From positions 154,760-218,759 of the forward strand of contig JAKLII010000005.1 in assembly GCA_022709695.1 (NCBI GenBank): a stretch of DNA of 64,000 bases. The letters run 5' to 3'. Positions 38,034 through 46,553 of this stretch are shown piece after piece (the first letter of the stretch is position 1; the number at the start of each line of letters is the position of its first letter). This DNA is from Bacteroidota bacterium (lineage in GTDB: Bacteria > Bacteroidota > Bacteroidia > Bacteroidales > SKPS01). The notes below the pieces were generated by a model that saw only the letters and a list, made by a program, of their open reading frames with translations, ran no database searches and was not told where the DNA came from. The translations under genes and the position numbers were made by a program.

Positions 38034-39451
38034 GGGTTGATCAGGCTTACCAATGGGTTCAGCACCAGGGAAGTCAGCATTCCGATGGTGCCTGCCTCGG
38101 GTGAAGGCATACCGGTGAAGTAGAGTATCAGGCATACTGCCAGGCCTCCGATGCCTGAAATGTAAGCACCCATCCGCGTGGCACGTTTCCAGAGCAAACC
38201 CCATACAAATGGGCCCAGGAAGAAAGCGCCCAATGCACCCCACGAGATGCCCAGGATTTCCACAATCACATCCAGCTCAACGGCAGCAAACAAAACGGCC
38301 AGCAGCACGAAGAAGGCACTCATGTAGCGCATCATCATGGTAGCCGATTTGTCGCTCATGTTCTTTTTTACAAAGCCCTGCCAGAAATCTTTGGTGAATG
38401 AGGAACTGGAAATCAGTACCAGCGAAGCCAGTGTGGACATGGATGCAGCCAGGATCAGGAGCAGAATAATGATTTCGAGTGATGATGGAACAATATGGGT
38501 AAGCAGCTCCGGCATCAGTTTATCGAAATTGGGGCCTTTGTCGGTAAAGAGGCTGGGATTGCCTTCAGGGCTCAGAAAAAATCGGGTGGTGGATCCGAGG
38601 AAATAGGCAACGCCCCCGATAAGGATCGCAAAAAAGGTTGATGCAATGGCTCCGATTTTCACAGACCGCTGATCGCGGATCGCGTAAAATTTCTGTACAA
38701 GCTGCGGCATCCCGAACGGGGCAACACTGGTAAGAAATACCAGGGCGAACAGGGGCCACCAGCCCGGAGGGCCGACCGGAGCCACCAGTTTGGGTTCGAT
38801 GGTACGGAGTGTTTCAGTAATATTGGGTACTCCACCCCCTTTGTCAACTGCGAAGTAGAAAAGAATCAATACACTGACCGTCATGATGATGCCGAAAATA
38901 ACATCCACCATGGCCATCGAATTGTACCCGCCCAGCACGATATACAAAGCCGTAAATACACCCATGCCTATGAGTACATAGATATAGGGTACTCCCAGAG
39001 AGATTTCGAAAAGGTACGACAAACCCATAAACACCGCAGCGGAATAGGGAATCAGAAAGATGAAGATGACAATCGCAGCCAGCAGCTTCAGCCTGCGGGC
39101 CCCGTAACGCCCTTCCAGAAACTCGCTCATGGTGCTGACATTCATCTTAATGGAAACCTGCTTGATCTTCCATCCCATCAGCACCCAAACCAGTCCTACC
39201 CCTACAAGGGCATTGAACAAGGCAATCCATAACCCGGAAAGACCAAACGACCAACCTATCTTTCCTGCAAATCCAATAAAGAGTACTGCGGAAAAATAGG
39301 CTGTCCCATAAGAGAATGCTGACATCCAGGGTCCGATATTGCCGCCTCCCAGCAAAAAGTCCTTGGTGGATTTGGTCCGGATGAGCCCGATGACGCCGAT
39401 GGCGATGATCATCACCGCATACAACACAATGCCAATGATTTTTACAGTCAT
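38024..39451 (-). CDS. Sodium:solute symporter family transporter
   Basis: 475-aa inner membrane protein with about 13 hydrophobic segments. KSTKDFLLGGGNIGPWMSAFSYGTAYFSAVLFIGFAGKIG, the MSEFLEGRYGARRLKLLAAIVIF stretch and AAFGMPQLVQKFYAIRDQRSVK-like SVAPFGMPQLVQKFYA are hallmarks of the SSS family (PutP/PanF-like). The solute is unknown. Divergent from the PadR regulator with a 228-bp shared upstream region. A porin-like gene follows downstream. Confidence 0.92.
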   Translation of the reverse strand: MTVKIIGIVLYAVMIIAIGVIGLIRTKSTKDFLLGGGNIGPWMSAFSYGTAYFSAVLFIGFAGKIGWSFGLSGLWIALFNALVGVGLVWVLMGWKIKQVSIKMNVSTMSEFLEGRYGARRLKLLAAIVIFIFLIPYSAAVFMGLSYLFEISLGVPYIYVLIGMGVFTALYIVLGGYNSMAMVDVIFGIIMTVSVLILFYFAVDKGGGVPNITETLRTIEPKLVAPVGPPGWWPLFALVFLTSVAPFGMPQLVQKFYAIRDQRSVKIGAIASTFFAILIGGVAYFLGSTTRFFLSPEGNPSLFTDKGPNFDKLMPELLTHIVPSSLEIIILLLILAASMSTLASLVLISSSSFTKDFWQGFVKKNMSDKSATMMMRYMSAFFVLLAVLFAAVELDVIVEILGISWGALGAFFLGPFVWGLLWKRATRMGAYISGIGGLAVCLILYFTGMPSPEAGTIGMLTSLVLNPLVSLINPSK

Positions 39452-39473
39452 TTTGGTAGGTTTTTAAGTGAGG

Positions 39474-39481
39474 CGAAAATA
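39474..39481 (-). promoter_or_regulatory. -7-like promoter element for the symporter gene
   Basis: Reading leftward TATTTTCG, one base from consensus, with a short leader of about 22 nt to the ATG at 39451. Confidence 0.4.
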
Positions 39482-39595
39482 CAAAAGATTTGAGCATTCT
39501 GCCATTTCAGGGCTCTGTACCATAGAATTACCAGTAAATTTCTTCAGCAAAAAAACATTTGTTTTTAATATATTGATATTGAATTATTTAAAGTA

Positions 39596-39638
39596 TTAAG
39601 TACTATCTTTAACAAATTATTTCCAAAAATTAAGTACT
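39596..39638. promoter_or_regulatory. Direct repeats TTAAGTACT, candidate PadR operator
   Basis: TTAAGTACT occurs at 39596-39604 and 39630-39638, 34 bp apart, each containing the palindrome AGTACT. They lie in the AT-rich divergent region between the symporter and padR genes, upstream of the PadR promoter. Assignment as operator is inference. Confidence 0.35.
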
Positions 39639-39667
39639 TTGTATTGCATAGTATTAAAATATTGCTG

Positions 39668-39675
39668 TATCTTTG
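39668..39675 (+). promoter_or_regulatory. -7 promoter element for the PadR operon, apparently leaderless
   Basis: Perfect TATCTTTG ending only 4 bp before the PadR ATG at 39680, so transcription would begin at or next to the start codon. Confidence 0.6.
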
Positions 39676-39679
39676 CCGT

Positions 39680-40027
39680 ATGAATATCGAGAATACGAAT
39701 GCACAGATGCGGAAAGGGGTGCTGGAGCTATGCATCCTTTCGATTATCAGCAGGAAAGAGGCCTATGCTTCCGACATTCTGGAAATACTGAAAAGTCAGC
39801 AGATGATTGTTGTGGAGGGAACACTCTATCCATTGCTTACCAGGCTGAAAAACGACGGTTATCTGGAATACTACTGGGAGGAGTCGAAGTCGGGCCCGCC
39901 ACGCAAATACTACAAGATTACAGTGCTGGGGGAGCGGTTCCTGAAGGAACTGGTTTCGAGCTGGCACGAAATGCAGCAGATTGTAACAGCCCTGATCGGG
40001 GAAAAGGATCAAGACAACAACCTATAA
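39680..40027 (+). CDS. PadR-family transcriptional regulator
   Basis: 115-aa winged-helix repressor. MRKGVLELCILSIISRKEAYASDILEILKS, VEGTLYPLLTRLKNDGYLEYYWEES and GPPRKYYKITVLGERFLKEL are the typical PadR helix-turn-helix and wing. The ATG at 39680 is preferred over an upstream frame that crosses the promoter. PadR proteins often repress their own operon; the downstream PspC and DUF2807 genes (10 and 12 bp gaps) are the probable targets. TTAAGTACT repeats upstream are candidate sites. Confidence 0.92.
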   Translation: MNIENTNAQMRKGVLELCILSIISRKEAYASDILEILKSQQMIVVEGTLYPLLTRLKNDGYLEYYWEESKSGPPRKYYKITVLGERFLKELVSSWHEMQQIVTALIGEKDQDNNL

Positions 40028-40037
40028 TCAACATACT

Positions 40038-41609
40038 ATGAAAAAGAGCCATTCTGTAAATATTGGCGGAATCATCTTCCAGGTGGACGAGGATGCCTAT
40101 GAAAAACTTGAGCAGTACCTGGCAAAGCTGCACCGCCATTTTTCCGAAACGGATGGAAAGGAGGAGATCATTGCCGATATTGAGCAGCGGATATGTGAGA
40201 TGCTTGTAGCGCGCCTCGGAGAATCCAACCGGGTGGTTACCCTTCCGATGATTGAGGAGATCATCCGTACCCTTGGTGAACCTGCCGATTTTGGCGACCA
40301 GCCCTCTGAACCATCACCTGCCCGCAGAAACTTCCGCAGGCGGCTGTACCGTGACCCCGACGATAAAGTGCTCGGAGGTGTTGCCGGGGGTATAGGTACC
40401 TATTTCAATATTGATCCTCTCTGGATCAGGATTGCCTTTGTGGTACTCACCATTTTCGGTGGATCGGGTATTCTCATTTATCTGATTATGTGGGTGTTGA
40501 TTCCGGAAGCCCGGACAACCGCCGAGAAACTTGAAATGCGTGGCGAAGAGATCAATATTGGAAACATTGAGCGCTCGATCCGGGAGGAGATGAATGATAT
40601 CCGTAACCGTTTTGGAAAATGGAAGCACGACGGTTACCGAAAAAAAAAAGATAGTGCGGGTAGGGTAATTGAATCGGCAGGCGAAGTTTTTATCACGCTT
40701 CTGACAGTTTTTGTCAGGATTGTGGCAGGCATCATTGGGTTTTCCATCTTTGTTACAGCGGTTGCCATCCTGCTGGCCATCCTGGTACCGGGTTTTACCT
40801 TTCACGGTTTTCCGGTCTGGAATGACCTGACTTTTCAGGAACTGATCTTTGCCTTCACCGGCAACGAAACCAATGCACTGCTGATCCTGATCTGCCTTGT
40901 GATCATCGTAGTACTTCCCCTCCTTGCTTTTCTCTGGGGAGGGATCAGGCTGCTCTTTGGCATCCGCGACCGTGTAAAAGTCCTCGGCTTCACCATGACA
41001 GGGCTGTGGTTTCTGTCGGTGCTGGCCTGCGCCGCCCTCTCTGTGGGCACCATCCGTGATTTCAGCAAACGGGGGGTTGTAACCCAGCAGGTACGGTGGA
41101 ATGCATCCCCGTCAGATACGCTGGTGGTTGGTATGAAACCGGATGCGCATGACTACTGGAACCCGGATGAGTATGATTTGTACGACGATGATGGATTTGC
41201 AGCCATGCTGAGACATTACAACCACCAGAGCGGACATACTGTAACTGGTTATCCCTCAATAGAATTCCGCGAAAGCACAGGTGATTCACTCTACATCAGC
41301 ATCATGAAAAGGTCAAGAGGTAAAAACTACCTGATCGCAGAGCAGCGCGCCTCCGATATACACTACGGATTTTCATCCGACAGTACGACCCTTCTGCTTG
41401 ATCCGCTTTTCTTTGCCACCCCCAAAACGCCGTTCCGGCATCAGCAGGTGAAGGTAAATGTCTATCTTCCGGCAGGAACCGTCTTTAAACTGGATCCGGA
41501 AATGCAGAGGCGTTCCGGATCGGTTACCAACTTTGAACCTTTGTGGGATGAAAAGCTGCCTTCAGGATTGCTCAGACTGAATAATGGTAAAATCGTAAAC
41601 GCACAATAA
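40038..41609 (+). CDS. PspC-domain membrane stress protein
   Basis: 523 aa. N-terminal cytosolic region (VNIGGIIFQVDEDAYEKLEQYL to LGEPADFGDQ, about 1-95), then a PspC domain (RRRLYRDPDDKVLGGVAGGIGTYFNIDPLWIRIAFV to MWVLIPEA, about 103-165). Several membrane segments follow (IVAGIIGFSIFVTAVAILLAILV, ALLILICLVIIVVLPLLAFLWGG, VLGFTMTGLWFLSVLACAAL). The C-terminal ~170 residues look extracytoplasmic and beta-rich (DUF2807-like in tone). It is the middle gene of the PadR-PspC-DUF2807 operon that is recurrent in Bacteroidota and likely tied to envelope stress. Confidence 0.88.
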   Translation: MKKSHSVNIGGIIFQVDEDAYEKLEQYLAKLHRHFSETDGKEEIIADIEQRICEMLVARLGESNRVVTLPMIEEIIRTLGEPADFGDQPSEPSPARRNFRRRLYRDPDDKVLGGVAGGIGTYFNIDPLWIRIAFVVLTIFGGSGILIYLIMWVLIPEARTTAEKLEMRGEEINIGNIERSIREEMNDIRNRFGKWKHDGYRKKKDSAGRVIESAGEVFITLLTVFVRIVAGIIGFSIFVTAVAILLAILVPGFTFHGFPVWNDLTFQELIFAFTGNETNALLILICLVIIVVLPLLAFLWGGIRLLFGIRDRVKVLGFTMTGLWFLSVLACAALSVGTIRDFSKRGVVTQQVRWNASPSDTLVVGMKPDAHDYWNPDEYDLYDDDGFAAMLRHYNHQSGHTVTGYPSIEFRESTGDSLYISIMKRSRGKNYLIAEQRASDIHYGFSSDSTTLLLDPLFFATPKTPFRHQQVKVNVYLPAGTVFKLDPEMQRRSGSVTNFEPLWDEKLPSGLLRLNNGKIVNAQ

Positions 41610-41621
41610 CACACATCTCCA

Positions 41622-42377
41622 ATGGAACCCATTAAAATTGTGATCCGTATTGCCCTGATGGTGCTGTTTCTGGGCGCCATCGTATTCTTTGTAAGATTTT
41701 GTACCGGAATTGTAAGCGACCCCGATAAAGGTATGGTAGGAGACGGAAATCTGGTAAGAAGGAACATCCCGGTGGAGCAGGCATTTCAGTCGGTTGAAGT
41801 TTCAGGATCCATAAATGTGTATCTCCGGCAGGGTAGTCCTGCTGTGATCCAGGTACTTGCTGACTCAAACCTGCAGCCATTTCTCGATTTCAGGTTCGAT
41901 GGGGGCGAACTCATCATCCGGCATAAACAACCCCTTCGGTTATCCAAAACTGCAAAGGTGATGATCACAGCGCCTGATCTGAAGGGAATTGAAGTGGAGG
42001 GAGCAGCGGAAATCAGAATTCCTGATACCCTGCGCACCGAATCCTTTGAACTGGATATCAAGGGGGCAGCGATGGCAGACCTGCTGCTCGACTGCAAAGA
42101 TCTTAAAGCATCGGTTTCGGGTGCAGGAGAAATCAGGCTGAAAGGGAGAGCGGAACGGGCAACCACCCGCATCAACGGCGCCGGAAACCTGAAAGCTGCC
42201 GACTTCCTGATCCGGAGTCATGACCTCAGAATCAACGGAGCCGGTGATGCCCGTACCCTCGTAACGGATACCCTGAGGGCAACGATCAACGGCGCAGGTA
42301 AAATAGAATACAAGGGTAGCCCTGTTGTCATCCCCGATATCAATGGGGTCGGCTCGGTCAAAGCCTTAGGGGAATAA
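41622..42377 (+). CDS. DUF2807 head-GIN domain putative adhesin
   Basis: 251 aa with one N-terminal membrane anchor (IVIRIALMVLFLGAIVFFVRF). The body is a beta-helix-like DUF2807 domain with the repeated GAG/GAGD turns: VEGAAEIRI, SGAGEIRLKG, NGAGNLKAADF, NGAGDARTL, NGAGKIEYKG, NGVGSVKALG. Such proteins are annotated putative auto-transporter adhesins but their role is unproven. Co-directional with PspC (12-bp gap). The 205-bp gap after it holds nothing I recognise. Confidence 0.88.
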   Translation: MEPIKIVIRIALMVLFLGAIVFFVRFCTGIVSDPDKGMVGDGNLVRRNIPVEQAFQSVEVSGSINVYLRQGSPAVIQVLADSNLQPFLDFRFDGGELIIRHKQPLRLSKTAKVMITAPDLKGIEVEGAAEIRIPDTLRTESFELDIKGAAMADLLLDCKDLKASVSGAGEIRLKGRAERATTRINGAGNLKAADFLIRSHDLRINGAGDARTLVTDTLRATINGAGKIEYKGSPVVIPDINGVGSVKALGE

Positions 42378-42582
42378 TACGGTCCCCACTGTGGCAGATG
42401 CTCCGCAAAGGCGTAATCAGTCGCAGGCTGGCAGATGGGGGATTCTTCAGAGATTCCGCTGCAGTATGCCAACAATCTGCAATTTCCGGTGTTTTCATTG
42501 TGGAAATCAGAGTTTATGAGATTTTGCCATGTGAAAAACTTTCATCAACTTTGAAATCGTCAATGGTAACCAGAGAAGAGCT

Positions 42583-45024
42583 ATGGCGAAGAAAATCAAG
42601 GAAGAAAACGCAATGCCTGATCGGGAAGGCATCCTGAATGATTATAGTATTGCGCTGGAAAGCAGACAAGTAAGTTTGCTGGGCAGGCGTGAGGTGCTTT
42701 CAGGAAAAGCCAAATTCGGCATCTTTGGGGATGGCAAGGAGGTGCCCCAACTGGCCATGGCGCGGTATTTTATGCCTGGCGACTGGCGCTCAGGGTATTA
42801 CCGCGACCAGACCTTTATGTTCGCTGCCGGGATGATGTCGCTGGAAGAGTTCTTTGCCCAGCTCTACGGAGATACCGATCCCTCCTACAACCCTGCCAAC
42901 GCAGGGAGGCTGATGAACAACCACTTTTCCACCGCTACCCTCGATGAACAGGGTAACTGGCTGAACCTGACCCAAAAAAAGAACTCCTCCTGTGATATCT
43001 CCCCCACGGCAGGACAGATGCCCCGGTTACTGGGTCTGGCCTATGCTTCCAGACTGTACCGTGAGGAACCCGCTCTCGCAGGCCTGAAAGAATTTTCCCA
43101 CCGGGGGAATGAAATAGCTTTTGGTACCATCGGTGACGCCAGTACTTCGGAAGGGCATTTTTTTGAGGCACTGAATGCTGCTGCTGTCCTTAAGGTTCCC
43201 ATGGTGATGTCGGTATGGGATGATGGCTACGGCATTTCTGTTCCGAAGAAATTCCAGACCGCCAAACAGAGCATCTCGGAAATTCTTGCAGGGTTCGACT
43301 ACGACGAAGCGCTGGGTGGCATCCGGATTTTCAGGGTAAAAGGGTGGGATTATCCTGCCCTGCTCTCAACCTATCGCGAAGCTACCGGCATGGCAAGGGA
43401 ACACCATATCCCTGTACTGATCCATGTTACCGAACTTACACAGCCCCAGGGGCATAGCACCTCGGGCTCCCACGAGCGGTACAAGGATGCTGAACGTCTC
43501 CTCTGGGAGAAGGATTACGACTGCCTGGTGCAAATGCGAAACTGGATCCTCGGGCAGGGTTATGCCACGGAAGAGGAGCTGCTTCAGATGGAAATGGCCG
43601 CAGTTGACAGGGCCCGTGAGGCTAAGAAGAATGCCTGGGAACATTTTACAAAACCCCTGAGGTCAAAGCGCGACCATTTTCTGCAGGCGGTCGATATTGC
43701 CACCTGTAGGTGCTCAAAAACATCTGCCATTCAATCGGTTAAAGACGACCTTGCCAGGATCGCTGATCCGATACGATCTGATATTACCGCGGCCGGAAAG
43801 AAGATTACCCGTTTGCTCTGTGATGCCTGTACCAACCCTGGTAACTCCCTCAAGCAAAAAGTAACGGCCTGGCTCGACCAGGACATCACGGAGAATGAAG
43901 ATCATTACAGCTCCCATCTATACAGCCAGACCGGGCAATCTGCCCTCAAGGTTACCGGAATACCTCCCGTGTATGCGGAAAACCCTGAACTTGTTCCCGG
44001 GCGTGAGATCCTGCGCGATAACTACGACCATATTTTCCGGAACCATCCTGAGGTATTGATTTTTGGTGAGGATGTCGGGCAGATAGGGGGTGTAAACCAG
44101 ACCCTGGAGGGGCTTCAGCAGAAGTATGGTGCACTCCGTATCTCCGACACGGGTATTCGTGAAGCCACGATTATCGGGCAGGCCATTGGACTGGCCATGC
44201 GTGGATTGCGCCCGATAGCCGAAATACAGTATTTCGATTACCTGTTATATGGCTTGCAAACCCTGAGCGATGATCTGGCGACCCTCAGGTATCGCACCAG
44301 GGGGCGGCAGAAAGCACCGGTCATCGTATCAACCCGTGGCCATCGCCTCGAAGGGATCTGGCACTCCGGCTCACCCCTGAGTATGGTCATCAACTCACTC
44401 AGGGGCATCTATGTGATCACCCCCAGAAACATGACCCAGGCTGCAGGTTTCTATAATACCATGCTTGCATCCGACGATCCTGCCATCATTATTGAGCCGC
44501 TGAACGGGTACCGCCTCCGTGAACCCCGCCCGCTGAACATCGGGGAATATCGTATTCCCCTGGGGAAACCTGAGATCATCGAAGAGGGGACAGATATCAC
44601 CATTGTTACCTATGGATCCTGCCTGTCGATAGCCAGGCAGGCTTTGCTGCAACTCAAATCGGTAGGTATCAGTGCAGAACTTATTGATGTGCAGACACTG
44701 CTCCCCTTCGATATCGACCATATCATCGCCCGGTCTGTTAAAAAGACCAGCAAGGTGCTGTTTTTCGACGAAGATGTCCCGGGAGGTGCCACCGCCTATA
44801 TGATGCAAAAAGTGCTGGAAGAGCAAAGGGCCTGGAACTGGCTGGATGCTGAACCACGAACCCTTTCCGCAAAAGAGCACAGGGCCGCTTACAGTACCGA
44901 TGGCGATTACTATTCAAACCCCAATGCCGAGGATGTCTTCGATGTGGTGTACAATATGATGCATGAGTACCACCCGGGCAAATACCCCAAGATTTTCGGA
45001 TACAAGCTGGGGAAGAGAGGTTGA
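42583..45024 (+). CDS. Fused alpha/beta E1 component of a 2-oxoacid dehydrogenase
   Basis: 813 aa: an alpha half (about 15-345), a linker (about 345-465) and a beta half (about 465-810). It uses thiamine diphosphate to decarboxylate a 2-oxoacid and acylate lipoamide of E2. The TPP region reads GDASTSEGHFFEAL ... VWDDGYGIS, with GDA and DD where the classical motif has GDG and NN. The beta half has LIFGEDVGQIGGVNQTLEGLQ, RISDTGIREATIIGQAIGLAMRGLRPIAE and GSCLSIARQALLQL, like branched-chain oxoacid dehydrogenase. E2 is not in the window; E3 is at 8538 and the aminotransferase supplying substrate could be IlvE. Substrate assignment (branched-chain versus pyruvate) is not certain. Confidence 0.85.
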   Translation: MAKKIKEENAMPDREGILNDYSIALESRQVSLLGRREVLSGKAKFGIFGDGKEVPQLAMARYFMPGDWRSGYYRDQTFMFAAGMMSLEEFFAQLYGDTDPSYNPANAGRLMNNHFSTATLDEQGNWLNLTQKKNSSCDISPTAGQMPRLLGLAYASRLYREEPALAGLKEFSHRGNEIAFGTIGDASTSEGHFFEALNAAAVLKVPMVMSVWDDGYGISVPKKFQTAKQSISEILAGFDYDEALGGIRIFRVKGWDYPALLSTYREATGMAREHHIPVLIHVTELTQPQGHSTSGSHERYKDAERLLWEKDYDCLVQMRNWILGQGYATEEELLQMEMAAVDRAREAKKNAWEHFTKPLRSKRDHFLQAVDIATCRCSKTSAIQSVKDDLARIADPIRSDITAAGKKITRLLCDACTNPGNSLKQKVTAWLDQDITENEDHYSSHLYSQTGQSALKVTGIPPVYAENPELVPGREILRDNYDHIFRNHPEVLIFGEDVGQIGGVNQTLEGLQQKYGALRISDTGIREATIIGQAIGLAMRGLRPIAEIQYFDYLLYGLQTLSDDLATLRYRTRGRQKAPVIVSTRGHRLEGIWHSGSPLSMVINSLRGIYVITPRNMTQAAGFYNTMLASDDPAIIIEPLNGYRLREPRPLNIGEYRIPLGKPEIIEEGTDITIVTYGSCLSIARQALLQLKSVGISAELIDVQTLLPFDIDHIIARSVKKTSKVLFFDEDVPGGATAYMMQKVLEEQRAWNWLDAEPRTLSAKEHRAAYSTDGDYYSNPNAEDVFDVVYNMMHEYHPGKYPKIFGYKLGKRG

Positions 45025-45060
45025 GGTAGTTGAGGTGCCTCAGCAACAAAGTGCTAAACA

Positions 45061-45091
45061 AAAAAGGCTGCTTGTACAAGCAGCCCTTTTT
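45061..45091. terminator. Bidirectional terminator between E1 and the T9SS cargo gene
   Basis: A perfect 20-nt palindrome GGCTGCTTGTACAAGCAGCC (45066-45085), flanked by five A residues on the left and CTTTTTA on the right, placed between two convergent genes. It can terminate both. Confidence 0.88.
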
Positions 45092-45107
45092 ACTCTGATG
45101 AGGATAA

Positions 45108-46415
45108 TTATTTCAGTACAACCATCTTCTTGCTGGCTTTCTGCTGGCCGGCAGTAAGGGTGTAGAAATAGATACCATTCTGCAGGCTCCTGGCGTCTAC
45201 TTCAAAGGTATGCTGTCCGGGAGTTTCCATCCCAAGTTTCTCTGACATTACTTTCTTTCCGGTCTGGTCGAAAAGTTCGAAAGTAACATCTGCCATTTCA
45301 CTCAGGGAATAGCGAATGGTGGTTACATCGCTGAAGGGGTTGGGTTGATTCTGGTTGAGGCCAAGGATGTTATCAGCAACCTTTTCAATGCCGGTTTCGT
45401 CAGCGGTAAGTTTGTAGGAAGCGATAAGATTCTCATAGGCAAAAGTGTTGCTTGTGTATGCCCATTCCGGAATCTGCATTTCGTACCATGAGTCACCGGG
45501 AGTAATGGCATTGGTGGTACCCAGGTGTGATGCATTCCAGTCACCTTTTGTGTAATTTGACCATGTACCGGTTCCGTTTTCTTCATAGGCGAGGAAGAAC
45601 AGGCGGTTCATATTGATCAGGGTATCCACATTCGGGATCCATGTATATCCGGGTTTGAAACGGAAGGTTGAAAGTACCATCTGGTTGGCATTTACCTGAG
45701 GAACATCAGGGGTGGCAATACCAATCACAACGGTACCATCATCAAGGGTATCCTGTGCAAATGCTTCTGTGAGGGGGAATTTGTACACCTTGGCACCGGT
45801 AACCTTGGTCGAAAGGTCACTTGCGTTGAACTTGTAGGCACCAAACCACACGGTATCGGTACCATAGTTGGCTGCAGCAACCGAAGTGGGGCCAAAATAG
45901 TACTTCGGGAAGTTTGTTGAAGTATTGGAGGTATAAATTTCTATGATAAGCGTATCTACGATGGCCGGATTTGGATGATTTCTGTCGTAGTAGCAAACGA
46001 ATTCAACGGAATCCAGTGTATAGGGCATCAGTGAGTTGATGTGCATCTCATTCGGGTACACACCGTTGTCGTTGAACCAGTCTGAGGAAGGATCAAGGGT
46101 GTTGCCCAGAAGGTGTACCCATGTTCCTGAATAACCGGAGGTATAGTTCACCAGAATGGTTGAGTCCGGAAACAGGTTGTTACCTGCAACTTCGCTGCTC
46201 TGGAGAATGTCATCCATGGTAAACGCATAGTTATACCACCTGGATTTAATGGTCTTACTGTTTCTGGCTTTCAGCATACTTTTATGCAGCTGGCTGTCGA
46301 AACGGATTTTTTCTGTCGGAACCTTTCCGGAATAATCATTTACCGGAGTCTGGGCATGCGCTGCCATCAGAAAACAGGCTGCAAAGGAGAAGAGAAGAAG
46401 TTTTTTCATTTTCAC
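45108..46415 (-). CDS. Secreted protein with T9SS type A sorting domain
   Basis: 435 aa with a signal peptide (MKMKKLLLFSFAACFLMAAHAQ). The central part (about 60-330) has no domain I recognise; it is rich in Asn, Thr, aromatic residues and looks like a jelly-roll beta sandwich. The C-terminus is a clear T9SS type A domain: NQNQPNPFSDVTTIRYSL, VTFELFDQTGKKV, LQNGIYFYTLTAGQQKASKKMVVLK. Predicted outer-surface or released protein. Start could be two codons later (46409). Confidence 0.85.
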   Translation of the reverse strand: MKMKKLLLFSFAACFLMAAHAQTPVNDYSGKVPTEKIRFDSQLHKSMLKARNSKTIKSRWYNYAFTMDDILQSSEVAGNNLFPDSTILVNYTSGYSGTWVHLLGNTLDPSSDWFNDNGVYPNEMHINSLMPYTLDSVEFVCYYDRNHPNPAIVDTLIIEIYTSNTSTNFPKYYFGPTSVAAANYGTDTVWFGAYKFNASDLSTKVTGAKVYKFPLTEAFAQDTLDDGTVVIGIATPDVPQVNANQMVLSTFRFKPGYTWIPNVDTLINMNRLFFLAYEENGTGTWSNYTKGDWNASHLGTTNAITPGDSWYEMQIPEWAYTSNTFAYENLIASYKLTADETGIEKVADNILGLNQNQPNPFSDVTTIRYSLSEMADVTFELFDQTGKKVMSEKLGMETPGQHTFEVDARSLQNGIYFYTLTAGQQKASKKMVVLK

Positions 46416-46459
46416 TGATATTAAATGAGTACTATGGTTTAAATTCTTAAAAGATTTTG

Positions 46460-46467
46460 CGAAGATA
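46460..46467 (-). promoter_or_regulatory. -7-like promoter element for the T9SS cargo gene
   Basis: Reading leftward TATCTTCG, one base from consensus, about 45 bp before the start. Confidence 0.4.
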
Positions 46468-46553
46468 TATAAAATTTACATATACATCAAGAATTAGACG
46501 TTAAAAACAGTTAAAGGTTACAACGGAAAAGGTAAAGATTGCACATAAAAACT

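Noticed and set aside
46416..46553. Glycine riboswitch near gcvP
   Set aside because: The gcvP leader lies at 49434-49468 and is only about 35 nt, too short; this 138-bp gap is downstream of gcvP and shows no tandem aptamer pattern.
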